DNA of 64,000 bases from Nostoc sp. B(2019) (lineage in GTDB: Bacteria > Cyanobacteriota > Cyanobacteriia > Cyanobacteriales > Nostocaceae), in NCBI RefSeq assembly GCF_010091925.1, contig NZ_WVID01000002.1, forward strand, positions 168,770 through 232,769. The letters run 5' to 3'. Of the stretch, positions 1-8,633 are shown one piece after another (position 1 is the stretch's first letter; each line of letters begins with the position of its first letter). A model generated the notes under the pieces. That model saw only the letters and a list, made by a program, of their open reading frames with translations. It was not told the DNA's origin and searched no databases. The translations under genes were made by a program, and so were the position numbers.

Positions 1-652
1 AATCAAATTCTCAGAAGAGGGTTTGTTGTTAATGATTACTGGTAAGCGCCAAGAAATAATTACAGCAGACACTATCCTAGTAGCCGCAGGTTACACTCCA
101 AATACCAAAAATCTCGGTTTAAAAAACGCCAATGTTGAACTTGATGAACAAGGCGCAATCAAAGTAGATGAATACAGCCGCACTACCCAAGAAAATATTT
201 TTGCTGTGGGTGACTGTACTAGCCGCTTGCAATTGACACCAGTTGCTAAGGCAGAAGGTAAGGCCTTTGCCGATACAGTTTTTGGCAATAAGCCACAAAA
301 ACTGAATTATGATTATGTACCATCTGCTGTTTTTTGCCGTCCAGAAGCAGCAAGTGTGGGTATGACAGAGGCAAAGGCACGAGAAAAATTTGGTGAATCT
401 GTAAAATGCTACTGCACCCAATTTCAACCGCTGTTATCTCAAATGACTAAACAGGATGAGCAAACAACGATCAAGTTAGTGGTAGACGGCAAATCTGGGC
501 AAGTTTTGGGCGCTCACATGGTGGGTGAACATGCAGCTGATATCATTCAAAGTTTGGGTGTTGCAATTCGTAAGGGTATCACCAAAGAAGACATAGATGA
601 AACAATAGGTATTCATCCTACAGCAGGAGAAGAGTTCCTATCGTTAAATTAA
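1..652 (+). CDS. gor: glutathione reductase, C-terminal part (5' end outside window)
   Basis: FAD-dependent NADPH:glutathione-disulfide oxidoreductase, which keeps glutathione reduced in the cytoplasm. The frame is open from base 2, so the N-terminal FAD domain and the redox CxxxxC pair lie outside the window; about 217 codons remain. Visible are the end of the NAD(P) domain (LVAAGYTPNTKNL), the second FAD-binding motif (IFAVGDCTSRLQLTP) and the dimerisation domain ending in IHPTAGEEFLSLN, whose His-Glu pair is the proton relay of the family. The interface-domain pattern and the HPTxGEEF ending fit glutathione reductase better than mercuric reductase or dihydrolipoamide dehydrogenase. The next gene is convergent. 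Confidence 0.85.
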   Translation, partial: IKFSEEGLLLMITGKRQEIITADTILVAAGYTPNTKNLGLKNANVELDEQGAIKVDEYSRTTQENIFAVGDCTSRLQLTPVAKAEGKAFADTVFGNKPQKLNYDYVPSAVFCRPEAASVGMTEAKAREKFGESVKCYCTQFQPLLSQMTKQDEQTTIKLVVDGKSGQVLGAHMVGEHAADIIQSLGVAIRKGITKEDIDETIGIHPTAGEEFLSLN

Positions 653-1004
653 ATTAGGTGCAGGACTGACTAAGTTGTTGGGGAGTCAAGAGTCAAAAGC
701 ACTTGGGTAAAAATCCCAAAATAATTTACCGATTTTTGGCCTTTTCACCTTCGTGTCTTAGTGGCTTTGTGGTTCAAAAGTCAATTTTTTAACCACAAAG
801 GCACAGCGAAAAGTATGTAGCTTGCTTCCCGTAGGGTGCGCCGACTTCCGGCGAACATAACTTTTCAAGACAAAGACACAAAGAAAAATACATGACACCT
901 TGAAAGGGCTAGAGCACTAAAGAAGGATACAAACGAATGTATTTATTTATGAGGTGAATCTGGACTCTTGACTTTACACAGCGAAGTGGAGTAGTTGACG
1001 CAGC
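653..1004. other. intergenic region with dispersed repeat
   Basis: There is no gene in this 350-bp spacer between two convergent genes. It holds stretches of the type 'accacaaaggcacagcg' and 'gtgtcttagtggctttgtgg' that recur between genes elsewhere in the window, and the repeat copy described separately at 800-884. I see no clear terminator. Confidence 0.6.
800..884 (+). repeat. 85-bp dispersed repeat, copy 1 (inverted relative to copy 2)
   Basis: This stretch is almost identical, in reverse complement, to 6371-6454 (one mismatch seen). Its core contains 'cttgcttcccgtagggtgcg' followed by 'ccgacttccggcgaa'. Related pieces occur at about 17372-17460. It looks like one of the interspersed cyanobacterial intergenic repeats; there is no ORF in it. 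Confidence 0.8.
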
Positions 1005-3320
1005 CTAAGATTCTCCTGGCCAGGGTTTAGTAGGAGCTTCGGAATCGTCTAAATATAAAGATGAGTTGTCTTGTAGTACAGATCTGTTTTCAGATATTAC
1101 CTTGTCCAGCGCTGCGAGGGCTTCTGATGCAGACTGATATCGCTGTTTGAAGTCATCTTGCACCATTGTACTGAGAATCTCAGCGAAGGAGTTGCTTACC
1201 TGTGCCTTGTCGCTCCACCTTAACTCACTATAAGCATCTCTATCTAGCTCATGAGGAGCTATACCAGTCAAGGCTTTAATCCCAATCATGCCGACTGCAT
1301 AGATGTCACTACTATACTGGGGACGCCCAAAACATTGCTCGCTTGGCGCATAACCTTGAGTCCCAATGCCAATGGTAAAGGGGGTTTGCTCTTGACTATC
1401 AAGCTGATTTGCTATGACTTCTTTGACAGCACCAAAGTCAATTAGTACCAGCTTGCTGTCTAAGTGTCGCCGGATAATATTACCAGGTTTAATATCCCGG
1501 TGAATCACATCGTTTTCATGGACAAATGTTAATGTTTGCAATAAATCCTTAACAATTTCAATGACTGCGGTTTCCAAAAGGGGTTTGTTTGATAGTAGTT
1601 CTTGACTCAGAGGATGGCCAATTACATACTCTTGAACTAAATAAAATTCTTCGTCTTGTTCAAAATAAGCCAAAAGCTGAGGAATTTGGCTGTGTGTTCC
1701 CAGTTTTTCTAGTGTTTGCGCCTCTGAGTTAAATAAACGTCTAGCAAGTTGCAACCCTTCTGATTTAGTGCTGACTGGTTTTAGCTGTTTGACAACACAT
1801 CGCGGGTAGCCAGGACGTTGGATATCTTCTGCAATGTAGGTTTCACTGAATCCGCCTGAACCGAGAACTTTAACAATTTTGTAGCGTCCAGCGAGTACTT
1901 TCCCAGAGACAGCTAAATCTCGCTGCTGGAGTAAGTCTTGCAAATCATTTTGCTGGCTGATAATCTCTTGGACAACAGGAGAAGATTTATATCTTTGAAA
2001 AATGTCTATTAATTGGCGCGTTCTGAGCTTATCCCTAGCCACTTCAGTTCCCAGGTAGGAAAGTCCGCTCATTGCGATCGCAAGCATTGGTATAGTAGTA
2101 GGAAAATTTAACTGACCATAGATAAATAACACATAGCTTATTCCTCCCCAAATACTAGCCAGGACAATGCTAGACAGCAATCTATTAATGCCGCGCTTGT
2201 TTCTAGTAATGATAAAAATTGTACCGCCAACTAGAACTAGTACAAACAAACCCCGCAGCAGTGGACTTTTAATTGCAACGGTGATTGCTTTACCAGTCAT
2301 TAAAGTTGCGATCGCATTGGCATGAATTTCTACTCCCGACATCCGCTCAATGGTGTTGGTAGCAGCTATTGCATGATAATCATTGCTTAACTTATCTGTT
2401 GAACCAATCAAGACGATCTTATCTTTGAAAACCTTTCCCTGCTGCAAATAATTGTTCCAGTTTTCCGGCTCGAATACGTACCAAAAAGGAATTGGTTCAA
2501 ATGTACCTGCACGTCCCCAGAAATAAATGCGATCGCCTTTTGGCTGAGGATATTTTACTTGGGCTGCCCTCAGAACTGCATCATCAAATGAGGGTAGTTT
2601 CGCTGTTAACAAATCATTTTCAGCTAACAATTTGGGAAACTCGCTTGCTAATCGGTGAACCTTACCGTCAACCTCTATGGGAAAATTAGCTGAACCAATG
2701 GACACTGACCCTGTACGAAAAATTTGTTGCGGCTGTGTCAGTTGCATGAACGGCCCTTGGTGCGTTTCAAAATTTTCGTAGAGTGCTGCTAAGGTGACTT
2801 TACTGCCATATTTTTGCAATACTGCTTGGAGTTGGCGATCGTCGTCAACTCCGTAGCTACTTGGTGTGTCAAAAACGACATCTATCGCTACAGAGCGTAC
2901 ACCAGCCTTAATTAACTTTGAAATTACCTGGGCATAAGCAGCACGTTTATAGGGAAAAGATTTCAGTGTTTCTAAGTAGGCATACTGTTGCGTATCTGTT
3001 TTATAGTACTGTTCGGGGACTGATATTGACTGATCGTCTATAGCTAAAATTACAATATCTTCTGGAGGCACAATCGGCCCGCGCAGTTGAAAAAAAGTGG
3101 AAAGTGCTTGATTCTCCATTAATTGAACCAAGCCTAAACTAGAAGCACTCAGCAGTGCTCCCCCCATTGCTAAAGTACCAGCAAGTAGATGACCTAGACG
3201 AGCCATCAGCTTGGACTGGCGTGCTGATACCGTCGAAGTTGCTTTTGTAGGTTTACTTAAAAGTCTATTGGCAGCAGAGACATATTTTTTGGTTAAGGTA
3301 GATGTAGGTTCTTCTGCCAT
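1005..3320 (-). CDS. CHASE2-domain serine/threonine protein kinase
   Basis: Membrane-anchored sensor kinase of the cyanobacterial CHASE2-STPK type (771 aa). In order: a basic N-terminal tail, a hydrophobic helix at about residues 45-68, an extracytoplasmic CHASE2 sensor region (about 75-340, with IVILAIDDQSI and IVLIGSTDKLSNDYH), three hydrophobic helices (about 355-430), and a cytoplasmic kinase domain from about 480. The kinase landmarks are intact: glycine loop GSGGFSETY, the VKQLKP lysine, catalytic loop HRDIKPGNI and metal-binding DFGAVKE, so it should be active. The signal sensed and the substrates cannot be read from the sequence. It is a single gene, divergent from the NYN gene 740 bp away. 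Confidence 0.93.
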   Translation of the reverse strand: MAEEPTSTLTKKYVSAANRLLSKPTKATSTVSARQSKLMARLGHLLAGTLAMGGALLSASSLGLVQLMENQALSTFFQLRGPIVPPEDIVILAIDDQSISVPEQYYKTDTQQYAYLETLKSFPYKRAAYAQVISKLIKAGVRSVAIDVVFDTPSSYGVDDDRQLQAVLQKYGSKVTLAALYENFETHQGPFMQLTQPQQIFRTGSVSIGSANFPIEVDGKVHRLASEFPKLLAENDLLTAKLPSFDDAVLRAAQVKYPQPKGDRIYFWGRAGTFEPIPFWYVFEPENWNNYLQQGKVFKDKIVLIGSTDKLSNDYHAIAATNTIERMSGVEIHANAIATLMTGKAITVAIKSPLLRGLFVLVLVGGTIFIITRNKRGINRLLSSIVLASIWGGISYVLFIYGQLNFPTTIPMLAIAMSGLSYLGTEVARDKLRTRQLIDIFQRYKSSPVVQEIISQQNDLQDLLQQRDLAVSGKVLAGRYKIVKVLGSGGFSETYIAEDIQRPGYPRCVVKQLKPVSTKSEGLQLARRLFNSEAQTLEKLGTHSQIPQLLAYFEQDEEFYLVQEYVIGHPLSQELLSNKPLLETAVIEIVKDLLQTLTFVHENDVIHRDIKPGNIIRRHLDSKLVLIDFGAVKEVIANQLDSQEQTPFTIGIGTQGYAPSEQCFGRPQYSSDIYAVGMIGIKALTGIAPHELDRDAYSELRWSDKAQVSNSFAEILSTMVQDDFKQRYQSASEALAALDKVISENRSVLQDNSSLYLDDSEAPTKPWPGES

Positions 3321-4060
3321 ATCGTGCTACTGATTGATTTAGGTACAACACTTTTATTTATTTAGTCCCTGTTTGAGAGCAATCACGTTGAAATAAGACT
3401 TAAATGAAAAACTTATATATTTGTAAACTATCCTTTCTTCCTCAACGAACTTGTGTAGGTAGAGCTAGCCCTCAAGAGATTCCAACTCAAGTACTGTCTA
3501 ATTTATTTTCTCTCTCTGAGTGAGTTCTAACTTGTGATTATTCCACAGATTCACCAGCCAGAGATACTTCGCCTCTGCACTTGGTTGCAGCAAGATTTTA
3601 TTCTACCGTAGCCAACAGGTACAACTCAAACTACGAGGTCTAGCAGAAGCTCTTCCAAAGGCTGATTCTGTCTCTCGTGCAATGTTGGTGCTCTCTATAA
3701 AGCCAGCCTTCTATTGACAGCAAAACCTATAGATAGGCATCAACTTATATCCTACCTTAAGCTTATGCTATACCTCTTTAGGAGTAAACTTTAGTGTTAT
3801 ACAGCAAAGAATGCTGTTACTCAGTCTATTTTATTGGTAGATTTTGATCACAGAGTAGCTCTTACAGTGCCGGAGGTGAAAAAGGTCTAGCGCCCAAGAT
3901 CTCAAATCCAATGTTTTAGCCGATTTTATGCTTTGAAAGCTGTAACATAAAAGCTATAGATGAAGGGCTACTTTATAGATATTAGCAAACTTGCCATTTG
4001 AGAATTGCTATAATCTATTGTTCCATCTAAATTCTTTTCTATTATTAGGTGTAAATTTTT
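3321..4060. other. 740-bp intergenic region, possible gene remnant
   Basis: This long spacer lies between two divergent genes, so both promoters should be here, but I see no convincing -10/-35 pair. From 3538 to 3716 there is an open stretch of 59 codons on the + strand without an ATG, with a protein-like composition near its end (QVQLKLRGLAEALPKADSVS). It may be the remnant of a decayed gene; I do not recognise the family. The rest is AT-rich and featureless. Confidence 0.45.
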
Positions 4061-4582
4061 ATGGGTTCTCCAATGAATCGTCTGTCTATTTTTGTAGACG
4101 GAAACAATATGTTCTATGCTCAACAAAAAAATGGTTGGTTTTTCGACCCGCGGCGAGTCTTAGAATACTTCAAATACGAACAACCAGACACAGCCTTAAT
4201 TAATGCATTCTGGTACACTGGTTTAAAAGATCCACAAGATCAACGAGGTTTCAGAGATGCTCTAATTAGTCTGGGATATACAGTACGAACTAAAATTCTC
4301 AAAGAATACTACGATGATTCTTCTGGTCGTTACTCGCAAAAAGCTAATTTAGATATTGAAATTGTTGTAGATATGTTTAATACAGTAGAGCAGTATGACC
4401 GGGTAGTATTATTTAGTGGTGATGGAGATTTTGAAAGGGCAATTGAACTATTACGAGGAAAAAATACTTATATTACAGTAGTATCTACAGAAGGGATGAT
4501 AGCTAGAGAATTGCGTAATGCTACGGACAGATATATAGATTTAAATGATATCAGAGATCAAATAGAAAAAACAGAAGGTTAA
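4061..4582 (+). CDS. NYN domain protein (LabA/DUF88-like, PIN-fold putative RNase)
   Basis: Small protein (173 aa) made of a single NYN domain, a PIN-like nuclease fold found in LabA-type cyanobacterial proteins. Acidic residues expected at the metal site are visible in SIFVDGNNMFYAQ near the N-terminus, DIEIVVDMFN in the middle and LFSGDGDFERAIELL, followed by the usual TVVSTEGMIARELRNATDRYIDL tail. The role of the family is thought to be RNA cleavage or regulation (LabA of Synechococcus affects circadian output), but the target here is unknown. The ATG at 4061 has AGGTG about 11 bases upstream; a second ATG at 4073 starts directly at the conserved domain and is also possible. leuA follows 95 bp downstream on the same strand. 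Confidence 0.82.
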   Translation: MGSPMNRLSIFVDGNNMFYAQQKNGWFFDPRRVLEYFKYEQPDTALINAFWYTGLKDPQDQRGFRDALISLGYTVRTKILKEYYDDSSGRYSQKANLDIEIVVDMFNTVEQYDRVVLFSGDGDFERAIELLRGKNTYITVVSTEGMIARELRNATDRYIDLNDIRDQIEKTEG

Positions 4583-4677
4583 TCACCTTAGCAATTATTT
4601 ACAAACGTAAGAGTAAAATAAAAACCAAGGTTGAAGATATTTTGAGTTACAAGTAAACATTAAACAGCAAAGTGCAA

Positions 4678-6282
4678 ATGACAAACAAAACAGAGCGAAT
4701 CATCATTTTTGACACTACACTTCGAGATGGAGAACAGTGTCCAGGAGCAACTTTAAATATAGACGAAAAATTAGTTATAGCTAAGCAACTAGCTCGTCTG
4801 GGTGTGGATGTGATTGAGGCAGGCTTTGCTTTTGCCAGTCCTGGAGATTTTGAGGCAGTTAGCAAGATTGCCCAAATGGTAGGAACAGAAAATGGGCCTG
4901 TAATTTGTAGTTTGGCAAGAGCAATTAAAGCAGATATTGAAGCTGCGGCAGAAGCATTAAAACCAGCAGTTAAAGGTAGGATTCACACATTTATTTCTAC
5001 TTCTGATATTCATTTAGAGTATCAGCTGCGGAAGTCACGAGCAGAAGTGTTAGCGATCGCAGAGGAAATGGTCGCTTATGCCAAGTCCTTCATGCCTGAT
5101 GTAGAATTTTCTCCAATGGATGCTGCTCGTTCTGATCCAGAATTTCTTTACCAAGTGTTAGAGCGGACAATCGCTGCTGGTGCAACAACAGTTAATATTC
5201 CTGACACTGTGGGTTACATCACCCCCAGCGAATTTGGAGCAATAATTAAGGGCATTAAAGAAAATGTCCCCAACATTGATCAAGCGATTATTTCTGTTCA
5301 CGGACATAATGATTTAGGCTTGGCAGTTGCTAACTTCTTAGAAGCTGTAAAAAATGGTGCACGGCAACTAGAATGTACAATTAATGGCATTGGTGAACGA
5401 GCAGGAAATGCAGCACTAGAAGAGTTAGTGATGGCGTTACATGTGCGGCGACAATATTTTAACTTTTATTTCGGAAGACCTGCTGAATCTCAAGAACCCC
5501 TGACAAATATCGACACCCGTGAAATTTATAGAACCTCGCGCCTAGTTTCCAATTTGACAGGAATGCTAGTGCAACCAAATAAAGCAATAGTAGGGGCAAA
5601 TGCTTTTGCCCATGAGTCTGGTATTCACCAAGATGGTGTGTTAAAAAATCGGCTCACCTACGAAATTATGGATGCCCAATTGATTGGTTTGACAAACAAT
5701 CAAATAGTTTTGGGTAAACATTCAGGTAGAAATGCTTTCCGCACCCGCTTGAAAGAATTGGGCTTTGAACTATCGGAAACCGAATTAAATAAAGCATTCG
5801 TCAAATTTAAAGAGGTAGCGGATAAAAAGAAAGAAATTTCTGATCGGGATTTGGAAGCGATCGCTAATGATGAAATCCAACAAGCACCCGATTTATTCCG
5901 TGTTGAATTGGTGCAAGTTTCCTGCGGGAGTAACGCCCGTCCCACTGCTACAGTTACCCTCCGCACCCCAGAAGGTGAAGAATTAACCGATGCGGCGATT
6001 GGTACTGGCCCAGTAGATGCAGTTTACAAGGCTATTAACCGTGTAGTGAATGTACCCAACCAGTTGATTGAGTTTTCTGTGCAGTCAGTAACAGCTGGTA
6101 TCGATGCGATTGGAGAAGTAACCATCCGTTTACGACATGAATCTAGAGTGTTTTCTGGCCATGCGGCGAACACAGATATCATCGTGGCATCAGCGCAAGC
6201 TTATGTAAATGCGCTTAATCGGCTTTATGCATCTTTGCAAACTCAAGAAAAGCCAGAGGAAGTATCTGCACAGAAAGTCTAA
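4678..6282 (+). CDS. leuA: 2-isopropylmalate synthase (active-site motif altered)
   Basis: Condenses acetyl-CoA with 2-oxoisovalerate, the first committed step of leucine synthesis. The 534-aa protein has the HMGL-type TIM barrel ([13 protein letters not shown] at about 10-22, metal ligands in [27 protein letters not shown]) and the C-terminal LeuA regulatory domain that binds leucine (about 400-515), so length and layout are normal. The ATG at 4678 is preferred; a GTG two codons earlier is in frame. Oddity: the motif that normally reads FSPEDAGRSD is [10 protein letters not shown] here (codons at about 5110-5137), so the conserved active-site glutamate is methionine. The protein is otherwise very close to Nostoc LeuA. 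Either it is impaired or specialised, or another copy does the main work. Confidence 0.9.
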   Translation: MTNKTERIIIFDTTLRDGEQCPGATLNIDEKLVIAKQLARLGVDVIEAGFAFASPGDFEAVSKIAQMVGTENGPVICSLARAIKADIEAAAEALKPAVKGRIHTFISTSDIHLEYQLRKSRAEVLAIAEEMVAYAKSFMPDVEFSPMDAARSDPEFLYQVLERTIAAGATTVNIPDTVGYITPSEFGAIIKGIKENVPNIDQAIISVHGHNDLGLAVANFLEAVKNGARQLECTINGIGERAGNAALEELVMALHVRRQYFNFYFGRPAESQEPLTNIDTREIYRTSRLVSNLTGMLVQPNKAIVGANAFAHESGIHQDGVLKNRLTYEIMDAQLIGLTNNQIVLGKHSGRNAFRTRLKELGFELSETELNKAFVKFKEVADKKKEISDRDLEAIANDEIQQAPDLFRVELVQVSCGSNARPTATVTLRTPEGEELTDAAIGTGPVDAVYKAINRVVNVPNQLIEFSVQSVTAGIDAIGEVTIRLRHESRVFSGHAANTDIIVASAQAYVNALNRLYASLQTQEKPEEVSAQKV

Positions 6283-6370
6283 GCTCGTACCTGTCAAATT
6301 GCCCATAATAAAAGTACCACATCTGATTTTTAGCATCAGCTAAAAAACTCCTTCTCTTAATTGAAAATAC

Positions 6371-6454
6371 TTTGTGTCTTTGTCTTGAAAAGTTATGTTC
6401 GCCGGAAGCCGGCGCACCCTACGGGAAGCAAGCTACATACTTTTCGCTGTGCCT
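6371..6454 (-). repeat. 85-bp dispersed repeat, copy 2
   Basis: Reverse complement of the element at 800-884, with one difference seen. The two copies form a long inverted pair around the kinase, NYN and leuA genes. It is a dispersed intergenic repeat with no coding capacity. Confidence 0.8.
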
Positions 6455-6562
6455 TAGTGGTAAAAATATTGAACCATGAAGACACCAAGACACAAAGATA
6501 AAAAAGGTTTTCATTCGTTATGGTGTACGCAGTTCATGACAGCTACTTAGAGGAGGAGTTAA

Positions 6563-6589
6563 ATGTGTGGTTACGGAAATTTGTTGTAA
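6563..6589 (+). promoter_or_regulatory. 8-codon leader minicistron with strong RBS before the GNAT gene
   Basis: The near-perfect Shine-Dalgarno sequence AGGAGGAG (6551-6558) sits four bases before an ATG that encodes only MCGYGNLL and stops at 6587-6589. The GNAT start codon follows three bases later in the same frame. This arrangement suggests that ribosomes load at the minicistron and re-initiate at the GNAT gene, or that an in-frame stop has cut off the original N-terminus. The GNAT ATG itself has no good binding site. Confidence 0.5.
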
Positions 6590-6592
6590 ATC

Positions 6593-7072
6593 ATGCTGAC
6601 AGAAAAACATATCACTATTAGAGAAGCCACCACAAAAGAAGACTCACTGATTGCAGAACACTTTTACCAACTGTGGCTAGATATTGGTGTTCATGAAAGT
6701 AATATCTGCCTTGAATGGCTGGAGATTACACTCAAATTTATAGCAGAAGCGCGTCAGGATTTGTTTTACAAAGCTTTTGTTGCAGAGGTTGATAATGTAG
6801 TTGTAGGTTCTGTAAGTTGTCAACTGTTTACAGGTTTATACCCGAATGTTTTCAAAGATGAATATCGTAAATTTGGATATATTTGGGGCGTTTACGTTGA
6901 ACAATCTCAACGGAGACAAGGCATTGCTAAACATCTAACTAATAAAGCAATTGAATATTTAAAAGTTATCGGTTGCACGCGGGTAGTTCTTAACGCTTCG
7001 CCCTCGGGTAAACCAGTTTACTCTAGCCTCGGTTTCTCTGAAAGTAATGCAATGCAATTAGATTTGATTTAA
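6593..7072 (+). CDS. GNAT family N-acetyltransferase
   Basis: 159-aa acetyltransferase of the GNAT fold. The acetyl-CoA pyrophosphate loop is visible as QRRQGIAKHLTNKAI, preceded by the strand GYIWGVYVE; the C-terminal part VYSSLGFSES is the usual last strand region (YxxxGF). The substrate is unknown. It precedes the DapF-like gene by 27 bases on the same strand, so the two are probably co-transcribed; an amino-acid-like substrate is therefore plausible but only inferred. Its translation seems to depend on the minicistron directly upstream. Confidence 0.85.
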   Translation: MLTEKHITIREATTKEDSLIAEHFYQLWLDIGVHESNICLEWLEITLKFIAEARQDLFYKAFVAEVDNVVVGSVSCQLFTGLYPNVFKDEYRKFGYIWGVYVEQSQRRQGIAKHLTNKAIEYLKVIGCTRVVLNASPSGKPVYSSLGFSESNAMQLDLI

Positions 7073-7099
7073 GTAGAGCAACTTTTTTGCCTTGTAGTG

Positions 7100-7981
7100 A
7101 TGTGTGAGCAACCTAAATTGATCAAGTTCTACAAATATCATGCTCTTGGCAACGACTATCTAGTTATTAATCCCCAGGATTTATTATTTCCGCTTACCCC
7201 TGAAAAAATTAAGACAATTTGCCATCGAAATTTTGGAATTGGCTCAGATGGTATCTTGTTGGGGCCGTTAGCATCCGAAATAGCACAGTTTGGATTACGC
7301 ATCTTCAATCCAGACGGGAGTGAGGCAGAAAAGAGTGGTAATGGACTGCGGATTTTTTCTCGCTACCTCTGGGATAGAGGTATTGTTAGCGAAGAGTCAT
7401 TCTCAATTGAAACTGTGGGTGGATTGGTTCAATCGACTATCCAAGATGCAGGGAAAACGGTTCATGTAGAGATGGGAAAAGTTAGCTTTTGGAGTAATGA
7501 TATCCCAGTAGTTGGCGATGCCTACGGCGGGCTAAGCCTACGCAGAGAAGTAATTGAAGAAAAAATCAATGTTAGCGATAAAACTTTTACCTTCTGTGCA
7601 GCGACTATTGGCAATCCGCACTGTGTGATTCCTCTATCTGAAATCAACCCCGCCATTGCCAAACACTATGGGCCAATATTAGAAGTTCATCCCTTCTTCC
7701 CAAATCGTACGAATGTTCAATTCATGAAAGTCTTAAACCGAAATACTATTCAAATTGAAATTTGGGAGAGGGGTGCTGGCTACACTTTAGCTTCAGGTAG
7801 TAGTAGCAGTGCAGCGGCGGCTGTTGCACATAAACTTGGTTTGTGCGATTCCTCTATTACTGTGCAAATGCCTGGTGGAGAAATTTTGATCCAAATCGAC
7901 AATGATTTTACAATTTCCATGACAGGCTCTATAACGAAGGTTGCTGAAGGTGAATTATCAGCAGAAATGTTTGCAGACTAA
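7100..7981 (+). CDS. diaminopimelate-epimerase-like protein with both catalytic Cys replaced by Ser
   Basis: 293-aa protein of the DapF fold. The substrate-binding residues of DapF are kept: HALGNDYLVI near the N-terminus, FNPDGSEAE, ATIGNPHCVI, NRTNVQFM and WERGAG. In DapF one catalytic cysteine sits in the MCGNG motif and the other in ACGTGAC; here these read KSGNGLR and ASGSSSSAA, so both cysteines are serine. True DapF in cyanobacteria has both cysteines, so this is a divergent paralogue and probably not the lysine/peptidoglycan enzyme. Residues GDAYGGLSLRR (7514-7545) match a common cyanobacterial interspersed repeat inserted in frame. The ATG at 7100 is chosen over the GTG one codon earlier. 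It is likely co-transcribed with the GNAT upstream. Possible activities are a different isomerase or racemase, or ligand binding only. Confidence 0.85.
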   Translation: MCEQPKLIKFYKYHALGNDYLVINPQDLLFPLTPEKIKTICHRNFGIGSDGILLGPLASEIAQFGLRIFNPDGSEAEKSGNGLRIFSRYLWDRGIVSEESFSIETVGGLVQSTIQDAGKTVHVEMGKVSFWSNDIPVVGDAYGGLSLRREVIEEKINVSDKTFTFCAATIGNPHCVIPLSEINPAIAKHYGPILEVHPFFPNRTNVQFMKVLNRNTIQIEIWERGAGYTLASGSSSSAAAAVAHKLGLCDSSITVQMPGGEILIQIDNDFTISMTGSITKVAEGELSAEMFAD

Positions 7982-8032
7982 AAAGCTTGAATTTGTATTG
8001 GGTTGTACTTAACTTAAGCTAGTTGCGATCGC

Positions 8033-8470
8033 TTACACTTGATAAGCGTTGGGATTTAAACGCATCATGATTTTTTCCGGCTCTGTCAAATTTTTAAAAC
8101 CATAACGACGATAAAGTCCATGAGCATCTTTTGTACCCAACAACCACCTTTGCACGTCTTGCAGTTCTGGATATTCCAAAATATATTCTACAAACCATTT
8201 TCCTAAACCTTGTCCTCGATAAGGCTCTAGAATAAAAACATCCTTTAACAACGCAGAAGTGGCATAATCAGTAATAACTCTCGCAAAACCAACTTGTTGC
8301 TCACCTTCATAAAGTCCAAAACATAAAGAGTTTTTTATTGCCTTTTCTACTGTGGCTAAAGGGATATTTTCAGCCCAATAGGAAGTCTGTAAAAAATCAT
8401 GAATCATTTGAATATCTAATTTAGATTTATCACTATTGATATAAAATCTATGTTTTAATTCTTCGTTCAT
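8033..8470 (-). CDS. GNAT family N-acetyltransferase
   Basis: 145-aa acetyltransferase. The acetyl-CoA-binding loop is EPYRGQGLGKWFVEYIL, preceded by the strand LLKDVFIL; HGLYRRYGFKNL is the typical C-terminal part with the YxxxGF signature. Length and layout match the small single-domain GNATs often annotated as acetyltransferases of unknown substrate. It is convergent with the DapF-like gene (52 bp apart) and divergent from recQ. Confidence 0.88.
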   Translation of the reverse strand: MNEELKHRFYINSDKSKLDIQMIHDFLQTSYWAENIPLATVEKAIKNSLCFGLYEGEQQVGFARVITDYATSALLKDVFILEPYRGQGLGKWFVEYILEYPELQDVQRWLLGTKDAHGLYRRYGFKNLTEPEKIMMRLNPNAYQV

Positions 8471-8633
8471 CTGATTGCATCTTTTATTTAATATATTGAT
8501 ACCTAAAAATTAATTTTAATTCATTATTGTGCTCAGTGGATTGCAACATAAGATGATGAAAATACTGAACCATTAGCTAGAAAGCAGAGGCTATATTCAG
8601 TGTTCAAGGATATGGGTGCATCTAATATTGATT

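Larger units (their letters stand above)
6283..6592. other. intergenic region with dispersed repeat and leader minicistron
   Basis: This spacer holds the second copy of the 85-bp repeat (6371-6454) followed by 'gacaccaagacacaaag'-type sequence. Close to the GNAT gene there is an unusually strong ribosome binding site and a very short ORF, listed separately. I see no clear leuA terminator. Confidence 0.55.
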
